Positions 49,701 through 56,445 of a stretch of 64,000 nucleotides of DNA are shown here, in pieces. The translations under genes were made by a program, and so were the position numbers. The DNA lies in NCBI RefSeq assembly GCF_050908995.1, contig NC_135121.1:8990001-9054000 (forward strand). The letters run 5' to 3'. The DNA comes from Andrena cerasifolii (taxonomy: Eukaryota > Arthropoda > Insecta > Hymenoptera > Andrenidae). Positions within the stretch are counted from its first letter, which is position 1, and every line of letters starts with the position of its first letter. A model generated the notes under the pieces. It searched no databases and was not told where the DNA came from. It saw nothing but the letters and a program-made list of their open reading frames with translations.

Positions 49701-52700
49701 TAAAACGATACAGTGAAAACAATTGAAACTTGGCAGATGTTTTCATCTACCTATATGCTACATGTAAAAAAAAATTGAAAACATTCGTACTATTTCTTCA
49801 ACATTTTTTCAGCTGTTTTATCTGTAAAGGTCGTCTCTTTCCATAAGAGTACGTGTGAAATCAGTGAAAATCAAAATCGTTGTAACTCAGCAATCATTCA
49901 GAGAATTCGTTTAAAATTTTTGGAGCACATCAGGAAGATTGGAAAGAACAACCTCACAAATTTTCATCAACTTGGTACCATTTTGAAGATAGGTCCAATA
50001 CACCCTTAAAACAGCGTGCATCGCACATTTTCTGTCGGAATATAGGTTATGCGTCGTGTATATATATATAACGGCGCCATATTGCTTCTATAGTTTACAT
50101 CGCGACGCCGATCAGCTGACGCATAATACTACTGTACTATACATATCGAGCGGCATAACAACAGGCACGCGAATAAAATTTCATGCATTCCAGTACATAC
50201 GAATTAACAATTCTCATTGGTTTTATATAGCAAAGATTTAAAAAAAAACTCCATGCAGGAAATATGTTCTTTTATGAAGAAAGAATATGTCACCGAATTC
50301 GTATATAAGCAAATCAAGATGAGACTGCAACTTCGACAGGAGAAAGATAGAATATAGTAAAACGCGAGGAATGTAGATAATAATTATATCCTAAAAATTT
50401 TGAAAGTTTAAATGCTTCTAGAACACTTTTTATTTATGACGGCGAACAAGAAAATGGAATTTTTATTTTCGAGGACTATTTTTTTAACATTTAGGGGGCG
50501 GGCATATACCGAAATATGCGAAAAAGATAAAAAAATTCTTATTTTCAGTGATATGTCATGAATGTTTCCTGGAAATTTGGGACCGAAATTTTCTAAAGTG
50601 TATAGAACAGTATATAGTACATAGTATAAGTATAAAACAGACGCGTAGAACTCGCGGACAATCGATCGTCGCTTCTCTCTGTTTCCTCGTGCCAGGATCG
50701 CGTAAAAGCTGCACACTATTTTTGCATAAACCAATTAAATTCCTTACAAACGGACACTCTGGTCTTTTGAATTCTACGTTGAATCCTGTTCTCCGAAATT
50801 AATGTTACTGGCATCGAGCTGCGCGCGAACGAACATTACGTGGCGCCACCAATTGGCGAATTTTCAATCTTCCTAAATCGCGAAGTCTCTGACAGTTACC
50901 CCTCTAATGTAATTACTGCTCCGTGGACGATCCATTGAAACATTTAACAATTCGCCGCGCATACGTTTTATCGATCGCGTAATTACCGCATTACGCGAGC
51001 TATTTTTGTTTCTACCTCGACCGCGCGAATTTCTAACTTGCGACCGAGATTGTCGAGTTCGCGTTCTAACGATTGCTGACGATTGTCTGGTCGCCATAAT
51101 CCGCGGGAAGATTAACAGGAGCCCGTCCCATGAATAATGTAACAGACAGCCGATCGCGATGCATTCAGGTGAGTCGAATTGACTCACCTGGCCAAATATC
51201 AAGATGAATTGGGACCCGATTTGTATCTGGGCACGCGAGGTGTCGCGTCGAATATTAATGCCTGTCTGTTGCACACACGAAGGTAGGATGCGACTTGGGC
51301 GCTGGGCTCGTTACGTCAAAGACTTCGAACATGCGGTACATAGTAATGCCATGCTATATAATATTTCGCTGACACGAGTTTCCATGTAATAAAGCATTAC
51401 AGTGTATCCGGACGGTTAGAAACACTATAATCAGTCTGGCCACGTGCCACTGTCCGCCATGTTTGGGCTAAATCCTACGAGAGAGAAAGAGATATTCACC
51501 ATTTCACTCTTAACCACTCTTAACAACTCTTACGTTTATGGCGGTATTTTACTTCTGTTTACATACTTCACGTAAATAGGTATATACACAGGTATATCAA
51601 GAAATTCTAATTGCGATTGATTCATACAAAATGGGTGCATGTGCAGCACCCTTTTGCAAAAATGTATTACAATTAAGATTGGAATAATTGACAGATTTAA
51701 AAATCAGCGGGATTAGACGAAAAATGTAGGGCCAATCAAAAGTGGCCTTCTCGTGGCCAGACTCTGATTATAGTGTTTCTACGGACGGTTGCATTGGTAC
51801 GCACTGAGTGCGAATTTTAGCCTGTTTTAGCCAATCGGAAGCGAAAAAGTTCACACTCACTGCGCATCAGTGCAACTGTCCGAATACGCTATTGTTAGAC
51901 AATTACCAACCGCGATGACATAACGAATTTTTATGAACAGTTAACGATTTCTCCGTTACCTTCACCTAGTTCAGACTTATATTACTAACGTATAGTACTG
52001 TTACGATTTCTAAAAAATTTACAGAGCACTTTCGGCTCCCTTATCACTCGAAGATCAATGTAGAATTATAGTAAAAAAAAATTTTTTTAAACACCAGCTT
52101 TTATTAAAATGTACTAAAATAGAAGAAGATAATTTTGATACCACTAAATGACTGGCTTAGAATAATTCCTTCATGACTAAATATAAAAGCGTGGAGCGCA
52201 AAATTGACTAGATAAGAATTATTCTATGCTCCTTAGTTGTCGCGAATTTTAATCTTTATTATCTACATTAAATTCTTTTCGTTGTTTTTTTTTAAAAAAT
52301 TCTTACTATAAATTTTATGCTTTTTAGTGAAAATATTGTATTGTCATCGGAAATGCGTATGTATGCGAAGTTTTAAGTCGATCGGATATGTGGAATTGGG
52401 TCAAAATTTGCTTACAAGATTTCATCCTAGCAAACCAACTATCGAACTCACAAGTGAAGCTAAATAAAAAGCTTTTTTTGAAAAAGCGGAAGTATATATT
52501 GTCACAGAACTTTTTGCACTTAAAAGAGCACCATTTAAAGAATATTTGGTAATTTTTTCGTACAAAAATATTTACGTTGAGATCCTGATTTTATTTTTGC
52601 ACGAAAAAATCAGGATTTCAACTTTAAATAGCCGCCATTTTATTTTAAATTAATATTTCGAAAATTCCCTCCGTTAATCGGAAGCTACATTAATATACTA

Positions 52701-53381
52701 ACGAAATCTTTTTTGTTTCTTGATTTTAGATAATCTGGTTCCGAGTGGCAGTGTTCACCGCAAAAGCAAATGTTTAAAAAGGCTTCTTGGATGTGGGTTG
52801 TTATTTTATTATAAACGTATATATTTTTCAACGAAAAAATTACCAAATGTTCTTTAAATGTTGCTCCTTTAAGCGCAAAAGGTTTTGTATAAATATACGC
52901 TTCCGCTTCTTAAAAAAAAATTCACAAATATTCGCCTCTTTTCGGCCGCCTGGCTAGGTATAACCCCTTAAATGGGACGGTGAATTAGCTGCGCGGGACG
53001 TTGAGAAAATTTCAAGCGAGAATTTAGGGGCACGCGCTACTCCCGTGAACCAGAAAACGGGGAATTTTAAACTCGATTCGTTTTAGAGCCCGGCCGATAG
53101 CCGCTGGTAATGGGAAAAAGCAACGAGCGGAGTGGCAGGAAGGAAAAGTTACCTTTTTCCTCCGGAGGTAGGTCATCCTGGGACTCGTGGTCGTGGCAAG
53201 GATCCGGGCTGGGCGCGTCGCCGGTCGTTCCGCCTCCTGGTCGACCTTCTCCTTTCGCCGGTACACACAATTGCTGGCCAGGATAAATGAAAGTACTTCC
53301 GAGCCTGTTCAATTTGCTCAGCTCGGACGGCGTTGTGTCGAACCTCGCGGCCACGGACGTGAGCGTGTCCCTGTCGCCCAC
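13585..53381 (-). CDS. mtd: OXR1/NCOA7-family TLDc protein (mustard), long isoform, 5' end not found
   Basis: Twelve coding exons (53381-53153, 49251-49094, 49014-48622, 48532-48338, 48251-47895, 47814-47663, 45798-45632, 42597-42435, 38098-37870, 15754-15473, 14119-13950, 13720-13585) total 2631 nt, exactly 877 codons including TAG, with matching phases at every junction. Domains: LysM at residues 1-43 (DTLTSVAARFDTTPSELSKL); GRAM-like region about 115-190 (FLKIDVRHITDGQ, GVLLVTPNAVMFDP); acidic and Ser-rich linker; MLKRLSYPLSWMEGLTG; conserved core DYRSMVSVEDMPDLFV to EYWFGIPRNRVDDLYRFI; TLDc about 715-876 ending in LECWAFI. The LysM exon starts in phase 0 with no ATG, so at least one 5' exon is missing. 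The family protects against oxidative stress; TLDc proteins bind V-ATPase, and Drosophila mtd also affects innate immunity. Which role dominates here is inference. The name rests on the shared LysM-GRAM-TLDc architecture. Confidence 0.95.
13950..14119 (-). CDS. mtd: mtd exon: TLDc middle
   Basis: The acceptor is GATCTGCAG|GTGTTT and the donor GGAGA|GTAAGT. It encodes VFGALTSCALHVSDHFYGTG and FNWTGDNLYFIKGNNESLAI; the FYGTGE and NWTGDN motifs are TLDc hallmarks. Confidence 0.95.
14830..15400. mobile_element. Foldback element in the last-but-one mtd intron
   Basis: TTGTACAAAAACGGTTCGAC at about 14838 is matched by its reverse complement ending about 15390, and the arms continue to a central TGGGTGGTAGTAGAT against ATCTACTACCACCCA. 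The left arm lacks about 65 nt present in the right arm (about 15240-15305), so one arm has been deleted. The remainder of this 1.35-kb intron shows nothing else. Confidence 0.8.
15473..15754 (-). CDS. mtd: mtd exon: TLDc N-terminal half
   Basis: The acceptor is TATTCGCAG|GTACTG and the donor GGCAAC|GTAAGT; 94 codons, phase 0. It encodes VLSMSEELRRALYANS, EQLCRHLPARAEGYLWTLVF and STSQHGFSLNSMYRKM, the highly conserved first half of TLDc. Confidence 0.95.
16006..16132. mobile_element. Possible short MITE with ACAGTGGA ends
   Basis: ACAGTGGAACCTC at the left and GAGGCTCCACTGT at the right are inverted over about 12 bp. No clean target duplication is visible, so the call is weak. Confidence 0.4.
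17860..18441. mobile_element. TTAA foldback element, family A
   Basis: TTAAGGGGTCAGTCTCCACT at the left against the inverted TTAAGGGGTCAGTCCACTGT at the right; the arms of about 250 nt are complementary nearly throughout, including GGTGCAGGTGATTGCAA. A TTAA at each end implies piggyBac-like target choice. No open frame of note. Confidence 0.85.
19694..20383. mobile_element. TTAA foldback element, family A, longer copy
   Basis: Shares AAGGGGTCAG ends, TCTGCGTAGATAC, GGTATTTATTAAGCTACTC and GGTGCAGGTGATTGCAAAA with the element at 17860-18441. Left terminus TTGA (one change), right terminus TTAA at 20380-20383. It has extra central sequence (about 20050-20200). Confidence 0.82.
20380..20745. 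mobile_element. TTAA foldback element, family B, palindromic
   Basis: Its left arm (CTTCCGGTCTAGAGCCCCCC, GGTGATATTTAGGAATTAAT) is repeated inverted at the right (ATTAATTCCTAAATATCACC, GGGCTCTAGACTGGAAGGTC). TTAA at 20380-20383 is shared with the preceding family A element; right TTAA at 20742-20745. Confidence 0.85.
21397..22397. mobile_element. Foldback element, family C, with internal insertion
   Basis: The left end ACAAGAGGAGGACACCATGT and the right end ACATGGTGTCCTCCCGTTGT are inverted, with CCTTGGCACGATGGATC just inside. The right subterminal block CCATCGTGCCAAGGCTC appears twice (about 21863 and 22342), with about 450 bp of AT-rich sequence between, so the right arm was partly duplicated or interrupted. 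Confidence 0.82.
23128..23151. repeat. TTTA microsatellite
   Basis: About five to six TTTA units in tandem. Confidence 0.85.
24379..24460. mobile_element. Solo end related to family B
   Basis: TTAAGGGGGTATTCTAGTCT, then AAGGTGATATTTGGAAATTA, matches the left arm of the elements at 20380 and 27799 with divergence. No matching right end found. Confidence 0.5.
25296..25345. mobile_element. Solo end related to family A
   Basis: TTAAGGGGGCAGGGCTTGAA then CGGTTCCGAAAATAACTG resembles the family A terminus at 17860. No partner end is visible; probably a truncated copy. Confidence 0.45.
26029..26514. mobile_element. Foldback element, family C, compact copy
   Basis: ACAAGGGGAGGACACCATGT at the left is inverted at the right as CACGGTGTCCTCCCCTTGT; the arms share CCACAACTACCCTGGCG against CGCCAGGGTAGTTGTGG. 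About 486 bp, no coding frame; a cleaner version of the copy at 21397. Confidence 0.88.
27799..28517. mobile_element. TTAA element, family B, long copy
   Basis: TTAAGGGGATCTTCCGGTCTA at the left; the inverted right end is TAGACCGGAACCTTCCCTTA. The left 200 bp match the palindromic copy at 20380, but the right part is different sequence. A separate inner palindrome (GTATCTCCAAAAGTTATTAT against ATAATAACTTTTGGAGATAC) lies at 28019-28310. Confidence 0.85.
29109..29342. mobile_element. Tc1/mariner-type foldback MITE with TA flanks
   Basis: TA at each side of 29111-29340. The arms of about 80 nt are almost perfect: GGGTAAAGGACCCAATTACT at the left, ACTGTCACCTTAAGCTATTT inside, and the reverse complement at the right. 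The central 70 nt are unpaired. Very low divergence suggests recent activity. Confidence 0.88.
31353..31470. mobile_element. Truncated family C end
   Basis: ACAAGGGGAGGACACCATGT and GATTTTGATGAGCCTTGG match the family C left arm, then similarity stops at about 31470 with no right end. Confidence 0.75.
31520..31709. repeat. Inverted repeat (foldback)
   Basis: GACACCGATGGATTCCTTGT at the left and ACATAAGGAATCGATTGGCG at the right are reverse complements with a few changes; weaker pairing continues inward, so the 190 bp can fold as an imperfect hairpin. Confidence 0.65.
34768..35213. repeat. Possible diverged element with TTGACCCT/AGGGTTAA ends
   Basis: CTTGACCCTACGTTGACAC and the inverted GTGTCAACGAAGGGTTAAC agree at about 15 of 19 positions. 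AT-rich middle, no open frame. Weak evidence. Confidence 0.35.
37870..38098 (-). CDS. mtd: mtd exon: core helix and acidic tail
   Basis: The acceptor is TGTTCGCAG|GGTGGA and the donor GGGAG|GTGAGT. It encodes VDDLYRFIHTWVPSLYGEL through ISDLTRESWE, an acidic stretch just before the TLDc part. It is followed by a 22-kb intron. Confidence 0.92.
38099..42434 (-). other. mtd: mtd intron
   Basis: 4.3 kb with no supportable exon. It contains the GC-rich foldback at 38492-38723; about 38.9-41.1 kb is locally GC- and CpG-rich and could hold an internal promoter, but I see no exon with a matching phase. The remainder shows nothing nameable. Confidence 0.6.
38492..38723. mobile_element. GC-rich foldback element
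   Basis: CCTTAGGGTGAAATCAGACG with GGCTCGTGG at the left; inverted CCACGAGCC with GTCTGATTTCACCTTTAGG at the right. A diverged internal copy of the end (AAGGTGATATCTGACGGCAC) lies at about 38553, and GGCTCGCCG/GGCGAGCC motifs fill the centre. No clear target duplication. Confidence 0.75.
42435..42597 (-). CDS. mtd: mtd exon: LIPRP and EYWF core
   Basis: The acceptor is TTACGTAG|AGCTC and the donor CAACAG|GTGAGC. It encodes LIPRPARPCKDPPLYLRLR, PIMSYGKKKLRPEYWFGI and PRN. The basic KKKLRPEYWF stretch precedes the core helix. It was found from splice and protein logic, since no ATG lies at its start. Confidence 0.9.
42842..43283. mobile_element. Foldback element interrupted by a hAT MITE
   Basis: GTAGGGAATTCAATCCCGGG at the left and the inverted GTAGGGAATCCAATCCCGGG at the right, both followed inward by CCGGCTGTTTT and a GGATTC block. 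Flanked by TAAGAA on both sides (42836-42841 and 43284-43289), a likely target duplication. Without the inner insertion it would be about 180 bp. Confidence 0.85.
42953..43207. mobile_element. hAT-type MITE with perfect 8-bp target duplication
   Basis: CAGTGGCGGATTCAGA at the left, inverted as TCTGAATCCGCCCTTG at the right. GTTATAAC flanks it on both sides (42945-42952, 43208-43215). 255 bp, AT-rich middle, noncoding. It lies inside the loop of the foldback at 42842-43283. Confidence 0.92.
44882..45368. mobile_element. TTAA foldback element, family D
   Basis: TTAAGGGGTTACCTACAGTC with AGGAGGTAGAAAAAGAATC at the left; inverted GATTCTTTTTCTACCTCC and GGCAACCCCTTAA at the right; TTAA at both ends. 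The interior has CACCGCAAAACATG, resembling the family E elements at 52.7 and 59.2 kb. Confidence 0.85.
45632..45798 (-). CDS. mtd: mtd exon: DYRSMVSVEDMPDLFV core
   Basis: The acceptor is TTTCCTTCCAG|GCGGTC. It encodes RSSVGTFIRQQPLTSSGSSS then DYRSMVSVEDMPDLFV, a block conserved in OXR1 proteins. The donor is TCTCTC|GTACGT, the only one giving phase 1 and joining to QLIPRPARP. Reading upstream past the acceptor stays open to an ATG at 45914, which is probably chance. Confidence 0.85.
45958..45999. repeat. GATA/GA/TA microsatellite
   Basis: AGACAGAGATAGAGATAG followed by GA units, then TA units. Confidence 0.8.
46782..46969 (-). CDS. mtd: mtd alternative first coding exon (short isoform)
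   Basis: ATG at 46969 opens MVVDISSPINLVSDF, a Gly/Ser/Pro-rich segment and a stretch ending SPGPGGLMG; the donor ATGGG|GTGAGT is strong and phase 2. That phase matches the exon at 45798-45632, giving GLMG-RSSVGTF, so translation can continue into the core and TLDc exons. No good acceptor precedes it, and inclusion as an internal exon would break the frame. A first exon of a LysM- and GRAM-less isoform is therefore the simplest reading. It contains a possible 108-nt in-frame intron (see findings). Transcription start not located. Confidence 0.6.
47663..47814 (-). CDS. mtd: mtd exon: MLKRLSYPLSW motif
   Basis: The acceptor is TTTCCCGCAG|ATGTTG and the donor CTCAAG|GTGAGG. It encodes MLKRLSYPLSWMEGLTGEKE through SSVFSKVFS. 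The exon happens to begin with ATG, so it could also start a shorter isoform if a promoter lies just upstream. Confidence 0.9.
47895..48251 (-). CDS. mtd: mtd exon: acidic/Ser-rich linker
   Basis: The acceptor is GTTTTGCAG|ACCGAC and the donor AATAAG|GTACTG; 119 codons, phase 0. It contains LVKLSCHDSGIDIRDPNPPF and SSVSFSLDSNPEEPEKDEEH, acidic and serine-rich like other OXR1 linkers. Also symmetric and skippable. Confidence 0.9.
48338..48532 (-). CDS. mtd: mtd exon: charged linker
   Basis: The acceptor is TCTCGCAG|GAAGAA and the donor GACAAG|GTCGGT; 65 codons, phase 0. It encodes EENSTTTKDKEKETETKD through SVEDEQQDTLSFDK; probably disordered, no domain recognised. An in-frame multiple of three with symmetric phase makes it skippable. 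Confidence 0.88.
48622..49014 (-). CDS. mtd: mtd exon: GRAM-like region
   Basis: The acceptor is TGTTTCCAG|GGTGTC and the donor CAGAAT|GTACGT; 131 codons, phase 0. It encodes GVVEGVLLVTPNAVMFDPN and ESYGVIVPMEFVVNAAIYYD, followed by a charged linker (KPPQIDDRKCQSPGKDENF). Confidence 0.93.
49094..49251 (-). CDS. mtd: mtd exon: linker and start of GRAM-like region
   Basis: The acceptor is ATTTGCAG|AGCTG and the donor GGCCAG|GTACGT. It encodes LLDNLRPVSPKPSHLERVK through ERFLKIDVRHITDGQ; FLKI(D/N)xRxIT is the conserved entry to the OXR1 GRAM-like module. Confidence 0.92.
49560..50009. mobile_element. TTAA element with short inverted ends, family F
   Basis: TTAAGGATGTATTGGAC at the left against inverted TTAAGGGTGTATTGGAC at the right (one change in 17), TTAA at both ends. 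AT-rich interior, no coding frame. Confidence 0.82.
51407..51783. repeat. Inverted repeat, GAAACACTATAATCAG arms
   Basis: CCGGACGGTTAGAAACACTA with TAATCAGTCTGGCCACG at the left; inverted CGTGGCCAGACTCTGATTA and TAGTGTTTCTACGGACGG at the right. About 300 bp between the arms has no gene. Confidence 0.75.
51782..51882. mobile_element. 101-bp MITE adjoining the previous repeat
   Basis: CGGACGGTTGCATTGGTACG then CACTGAGTGCGAA at the left; inverted TTCACACTCACTGCGCATCA then GTGCAACTGTCCG at the right. Its left end is also the right end of the repeat at 51407-51783. Confidence 0.75.
52460..52971. mobile_element. Family E TTAA element, left end missing
   Basis: Near-identical over most of its length to the intact element at 58909 (ACAGAACTTTTTGC, AATATTTACGT, GGTTCCGAGTGGCAGTG, GGCTTCTTGGATGTGGG). 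The right end CTAGGTATAACCCCTTAA is present; the left TTAAGGGG end is not. Confidence 0.82.
53153..53381 (-). CDS. mtd: mtd exon: LysM domain
   Basis: The acceptor is CGTTGCAG|GTGGGC and the donor AAAAAG|GTAACT. It encodes VGDRDTLTSVAARFDTTPSE and STFIYPGQQLCVPA, a complete LysM repeat, then a Pro/Asp-rich linker ending DDLPPEEK. A preceding exon must supply the start. Confidence 0.92.
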
Positions 53382-53811
53382 CTGCAACGAGAGAGAACCG
53401 GAGATGCCAGGATTACTTCACTGACCCAGAGCAAATGATGGACGATTCTAATAAAACGGGGGATCGCGTCCTTTATCGTCCGTGCAGGGAGGGAATGCAT
53501 GGAAACTCTACCTCTGGCTAGAACGAAAATTCTTTTTAAGCTTGTTAGAAATTCTTTGTCGCTTCATATTGTATAATATCGCAGTGCTATCCAATTGCAT
53601 CAGATAACCCAGCACACCCTAGAAACTACTCCAAAGCTGCGAATCCACGACGAGACAAAGTATATCATGTCCCACATGGGACTTTAATCTCACCAAGCAA
53701 TTATTTCATTATTTTTAAAATTATTTTGCCACTAGTTTCATGAAATTAGACTTTCACGAGACAAGTTCCATGATGTACTATCAAAAATCTCATCTCTCGC
53801 GACTATTCCCG

Positions 53812-54101
53812 TTAACCCGGCGGGAGGCACACCCCATATTGCAACACAGGTTGTCGCTACCGAGTCAAAAACACCCAAAATTGAAACGCAAAAAACCACG
53901 ATTTCAGAATATTTCTGTTTAACTTTGTAACGTTTATGTCAAAGTACAGTGTTTTCAGAATGAAACAAAATCTATGAAGTATCTTAAAAACTGTATTAAA
54001 GTTCTTTAAAAAATTGTAACGAAAACTCAAACAGTCCTCGTATTTTCGCAACTGGCGCCTCTGTGGTAAATTTTACCCAGCACCGCCTCGCGCCGAGTTA
54101 A
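53812..54101. mobile_element. TTAA element with TTAAC(C/T)CGGCG ends
   Basis: GTTAACCCGGCGGGAGGC at the left and the inverted GATTAACTCGGCGCGAGGC at the right; TTAA at both ends, 290 bp, AT-rich middle. Confidence 0.72.
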
Positions 54102-54109
54102 TCACGTTT

Positions 54110-55200
54110 AGTTGTTGCTCTAGTGTTTAGTCTCCTCTCCTCGTGGATTCGCACCTTAAAACAGTCGCACCGTTTCCCTTTAGACGTCGCGAGACAACGA
54201 CTGAACCACCATCTTCCTTTTCCAGAGGAAGATCATTTCTCCCGGCTGTTGGGCCGCGCGTATCCAGACCGCGGCGGCAACAAACATTCGCCGAGTCTTT
54301 GAGCTGCAACGCAGAATCGCCATAGATCGATCGGTCGAAGCGCGAGACCGCGGAGTGTTCCGGTGTACGTTCCAAGCAGGCGTCCAACTTTCACACCTGC
54401 CGCGGACACTAGCGGCCCGGCCGGCCCTAAATGCAAATCGCCAGGCCACCGTGTTGCGTGGGAATAACAGGCGACTGGCTGGAATCGATACACGGGCTAG
54501 CTGGTCGAAAGCTGCGAAGGGTGGTCGTCGTTCGAGCGAAGAGGATTGGCCGCTTTGACGCCGAGGCGCTCGGACGGCGTCGCCGACGTGGCAGCAGCGA
54601 CCGGTCGAGGCTGGGTAAATATCGGTGAAACGCAATTTCACGGGCCGATGCTGATGCAACGTCATGAGCTCTATCTTGCGCCGGAATCTACGGACGGTGG
54701 GTCGTGCCCACGTCGAAACGTTCGCGGGCAAAGCCGAGATGACGGGGGTGGCAAGCTCAGCCAGCAGTTGGATATTTCTGGTGGTGTTCCTTCGAGTTCG
54801 TGCGAGGAAGAGACGTAGCTGGGCAATGTCGCGACGTTTCTGGCGGCGCTGAGTCGTGCTTGAAACCATTGCCCCCGCCAGTCATCGCGGCGCTGACTTC
54901 CTACGCTTTTCTCGGGGAGGTACTAAACGCGCTGCGCGTGGGCAGTTCCTGGAACACAATGCGTGGAAACGTAACGGTGCTCTGCAATGCTTCACTGGTA
55001 TCACAGCGGCTGGCATTTCAGAATCGTTACGGTTGCAACGTTTCGAGGAACGTTGCTTTCTTTGTGACTACGTGCCGCTGGCAACGCGTAACCTATCGTT
55101 TCGTAAAGCTGTTTCCTGCTTCTTGGAGAGATCCACTTGGGGTTCGGGCGGAACGCTTGTAATTCCAGGAGCCACGGATTCGGCACACCGAGTTTTCTTA
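54110..55200. promoter_or_regulatory. GC/CpG-rich patch, candidate mtd promoter region
   Basis: The base composition shifts to GC- and CpG-rich with long overlapping open frames in many frames, as at an unmethylated CpG-rich promoter or 5'UTR. It lies 0.7-1.8 kb upstream of the LysM exon. No TATA box, initiator or start codon could be assigned, so this rests on composition and position only. Confidence 0.3.
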
Positions 55201-55796
55201 TTCCGTTGTAGACTGTTAAAGTAGATTGCAATTTCGCGGTTTACTAGCGACTGCCGCTTCTTTCCTGGCAACTGCCGGCTTCTTCGCGTTTTCAGCTCGA
55301 AAACGCTGGGGAGATAACGTAGAATGACCGCAATGCTGCGGAATTGCTGTACACCCATAAGAGGAATCGCGATGGTTCTTTTAATACCACCCGGTTCGAG
55401 TGCCTCCTTTTTTTTCAATTGATTCGCCGAACCATTCCCCCGATTACCCTTTCTGTTCCACGGCGTAATCGTAAGCACGCTCTCGCGATGGTCGCAGGAA
55501 CCATTAGGCTGTTTTGCATAATCCAGCAGAAATGGCGTGCGCGGGGATATCGGGTAACGGAAAATTGAATTCTTTGAAAGAGAGCCTTGAGACCGGTCCA
55601 TTCGCTGGCGCATTACACCTCTTATGCAAATCTCCATGTGCAACGACCTTTAAGGCGACGTGCAGTTTAACGATCGAGTGGCATTTTGCTAAATTCTGCC
55701 TCTAACGCGTGATTTTTAATTAAACGGCTGTACTATTACATTGTGGTGTCTGCATATGCACCAATTTCGTAGTACACACCCACAGCTCGAATTAAT

Positions 55797-56445
55797 ATGT
55801 ACCCCTAGTAGCAGAAAATATTGAGTATACAATCATTCAATATTATAAAGACGTTCAATCTCTTTTTGATATTTAAATGTACATACAATATTTATTCTAC
55901 ATTAAGAAGCAAATATTTTTTTCCATAAATCAGAAAAATTATTTTTGTCCAAATATAAATAAAATATTTATTTAATGGTAGAAACAATATATTTATTTCC
56001 GAATGTTCGGGAAATATTCATTTTATGATATGAAAAATATATATTTTTTCAAATATAAAGTAAACATTTATTTCACATTTTCTGAATATTTACTTTACAT
56101 TTTTTAAATATTAATTTTACATTTCCTGAATATTTATTTCACATATTCTGAATATTTACTTTACATTTTTTAAATACATATTTTACATTTCCCGAATATT
56201 TATTTTGGAACTCTGAATATTTTTTTCACATTTCCAGAATATTTGCTTTATATTTTCTGAATATTTCTTTTATATTCCACGAATATTTAGTCCAAATTTT
56301 CAGAACATTTATTTCACATTTTCAGTATGTGTATATTAAATTTGGAATCAACATTTTTGTTATATTAAAAAGTGTAGCCAAAAAAATATTTCTTCTAATA
56401 TTTGGAAAAACTATTTAACCAATAATTTGTGCTACTAGGGTACAT
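55797..56445. mobile_element. MITE carrying an internal minisatellite
   Basis: Ends ATGTACCCCTAGTAGCA and inverted ATGTACCCTAGTAGCA. Between them, roughly 55.96-56.33 kb, is a degenerate tandem array with a unit of about 20-23 bp containing TGAATATTTA and TTTCACATTTTC variants, more than a dozen units. Extremely AT-rich; no coding potential. Confidence 0.85.

Larger units (their letters stand above)
49252..53152 (-). other. mtd: mtd intron after the LysM exon
   Basis: 3.9 kb with no exon I can support. It holds a TTAA element (49560-50009), overlapping foldbacks (51407-51882) and a truncated family E element (about 52460-52971). An Arg-rich minus-strand open frame at 50873-51112 is discussed under rejected items. 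Confidence 0.6.

Noticed and set aside
50873..51112. Arg/Ser-rich minus-strand frame beginning MATRQSSAIVRTRTRQ
   Set aside because: It has an ATG and a CpG-rich setting and may be a small gene, but RS/RG-rich translations are easily produced by chance here and no donor or family match supports it. Worth a transcript check only.
54180..54869. 229-codon open frame on the minus strand, long enough to look like a gene
   Set aside because: It lies in a GC-rich patch where several frames on both strands are open at once; the translation is Arg/Ala-rich without a recognisable domain, and no splice partner gives the phase the LysM exon needs.
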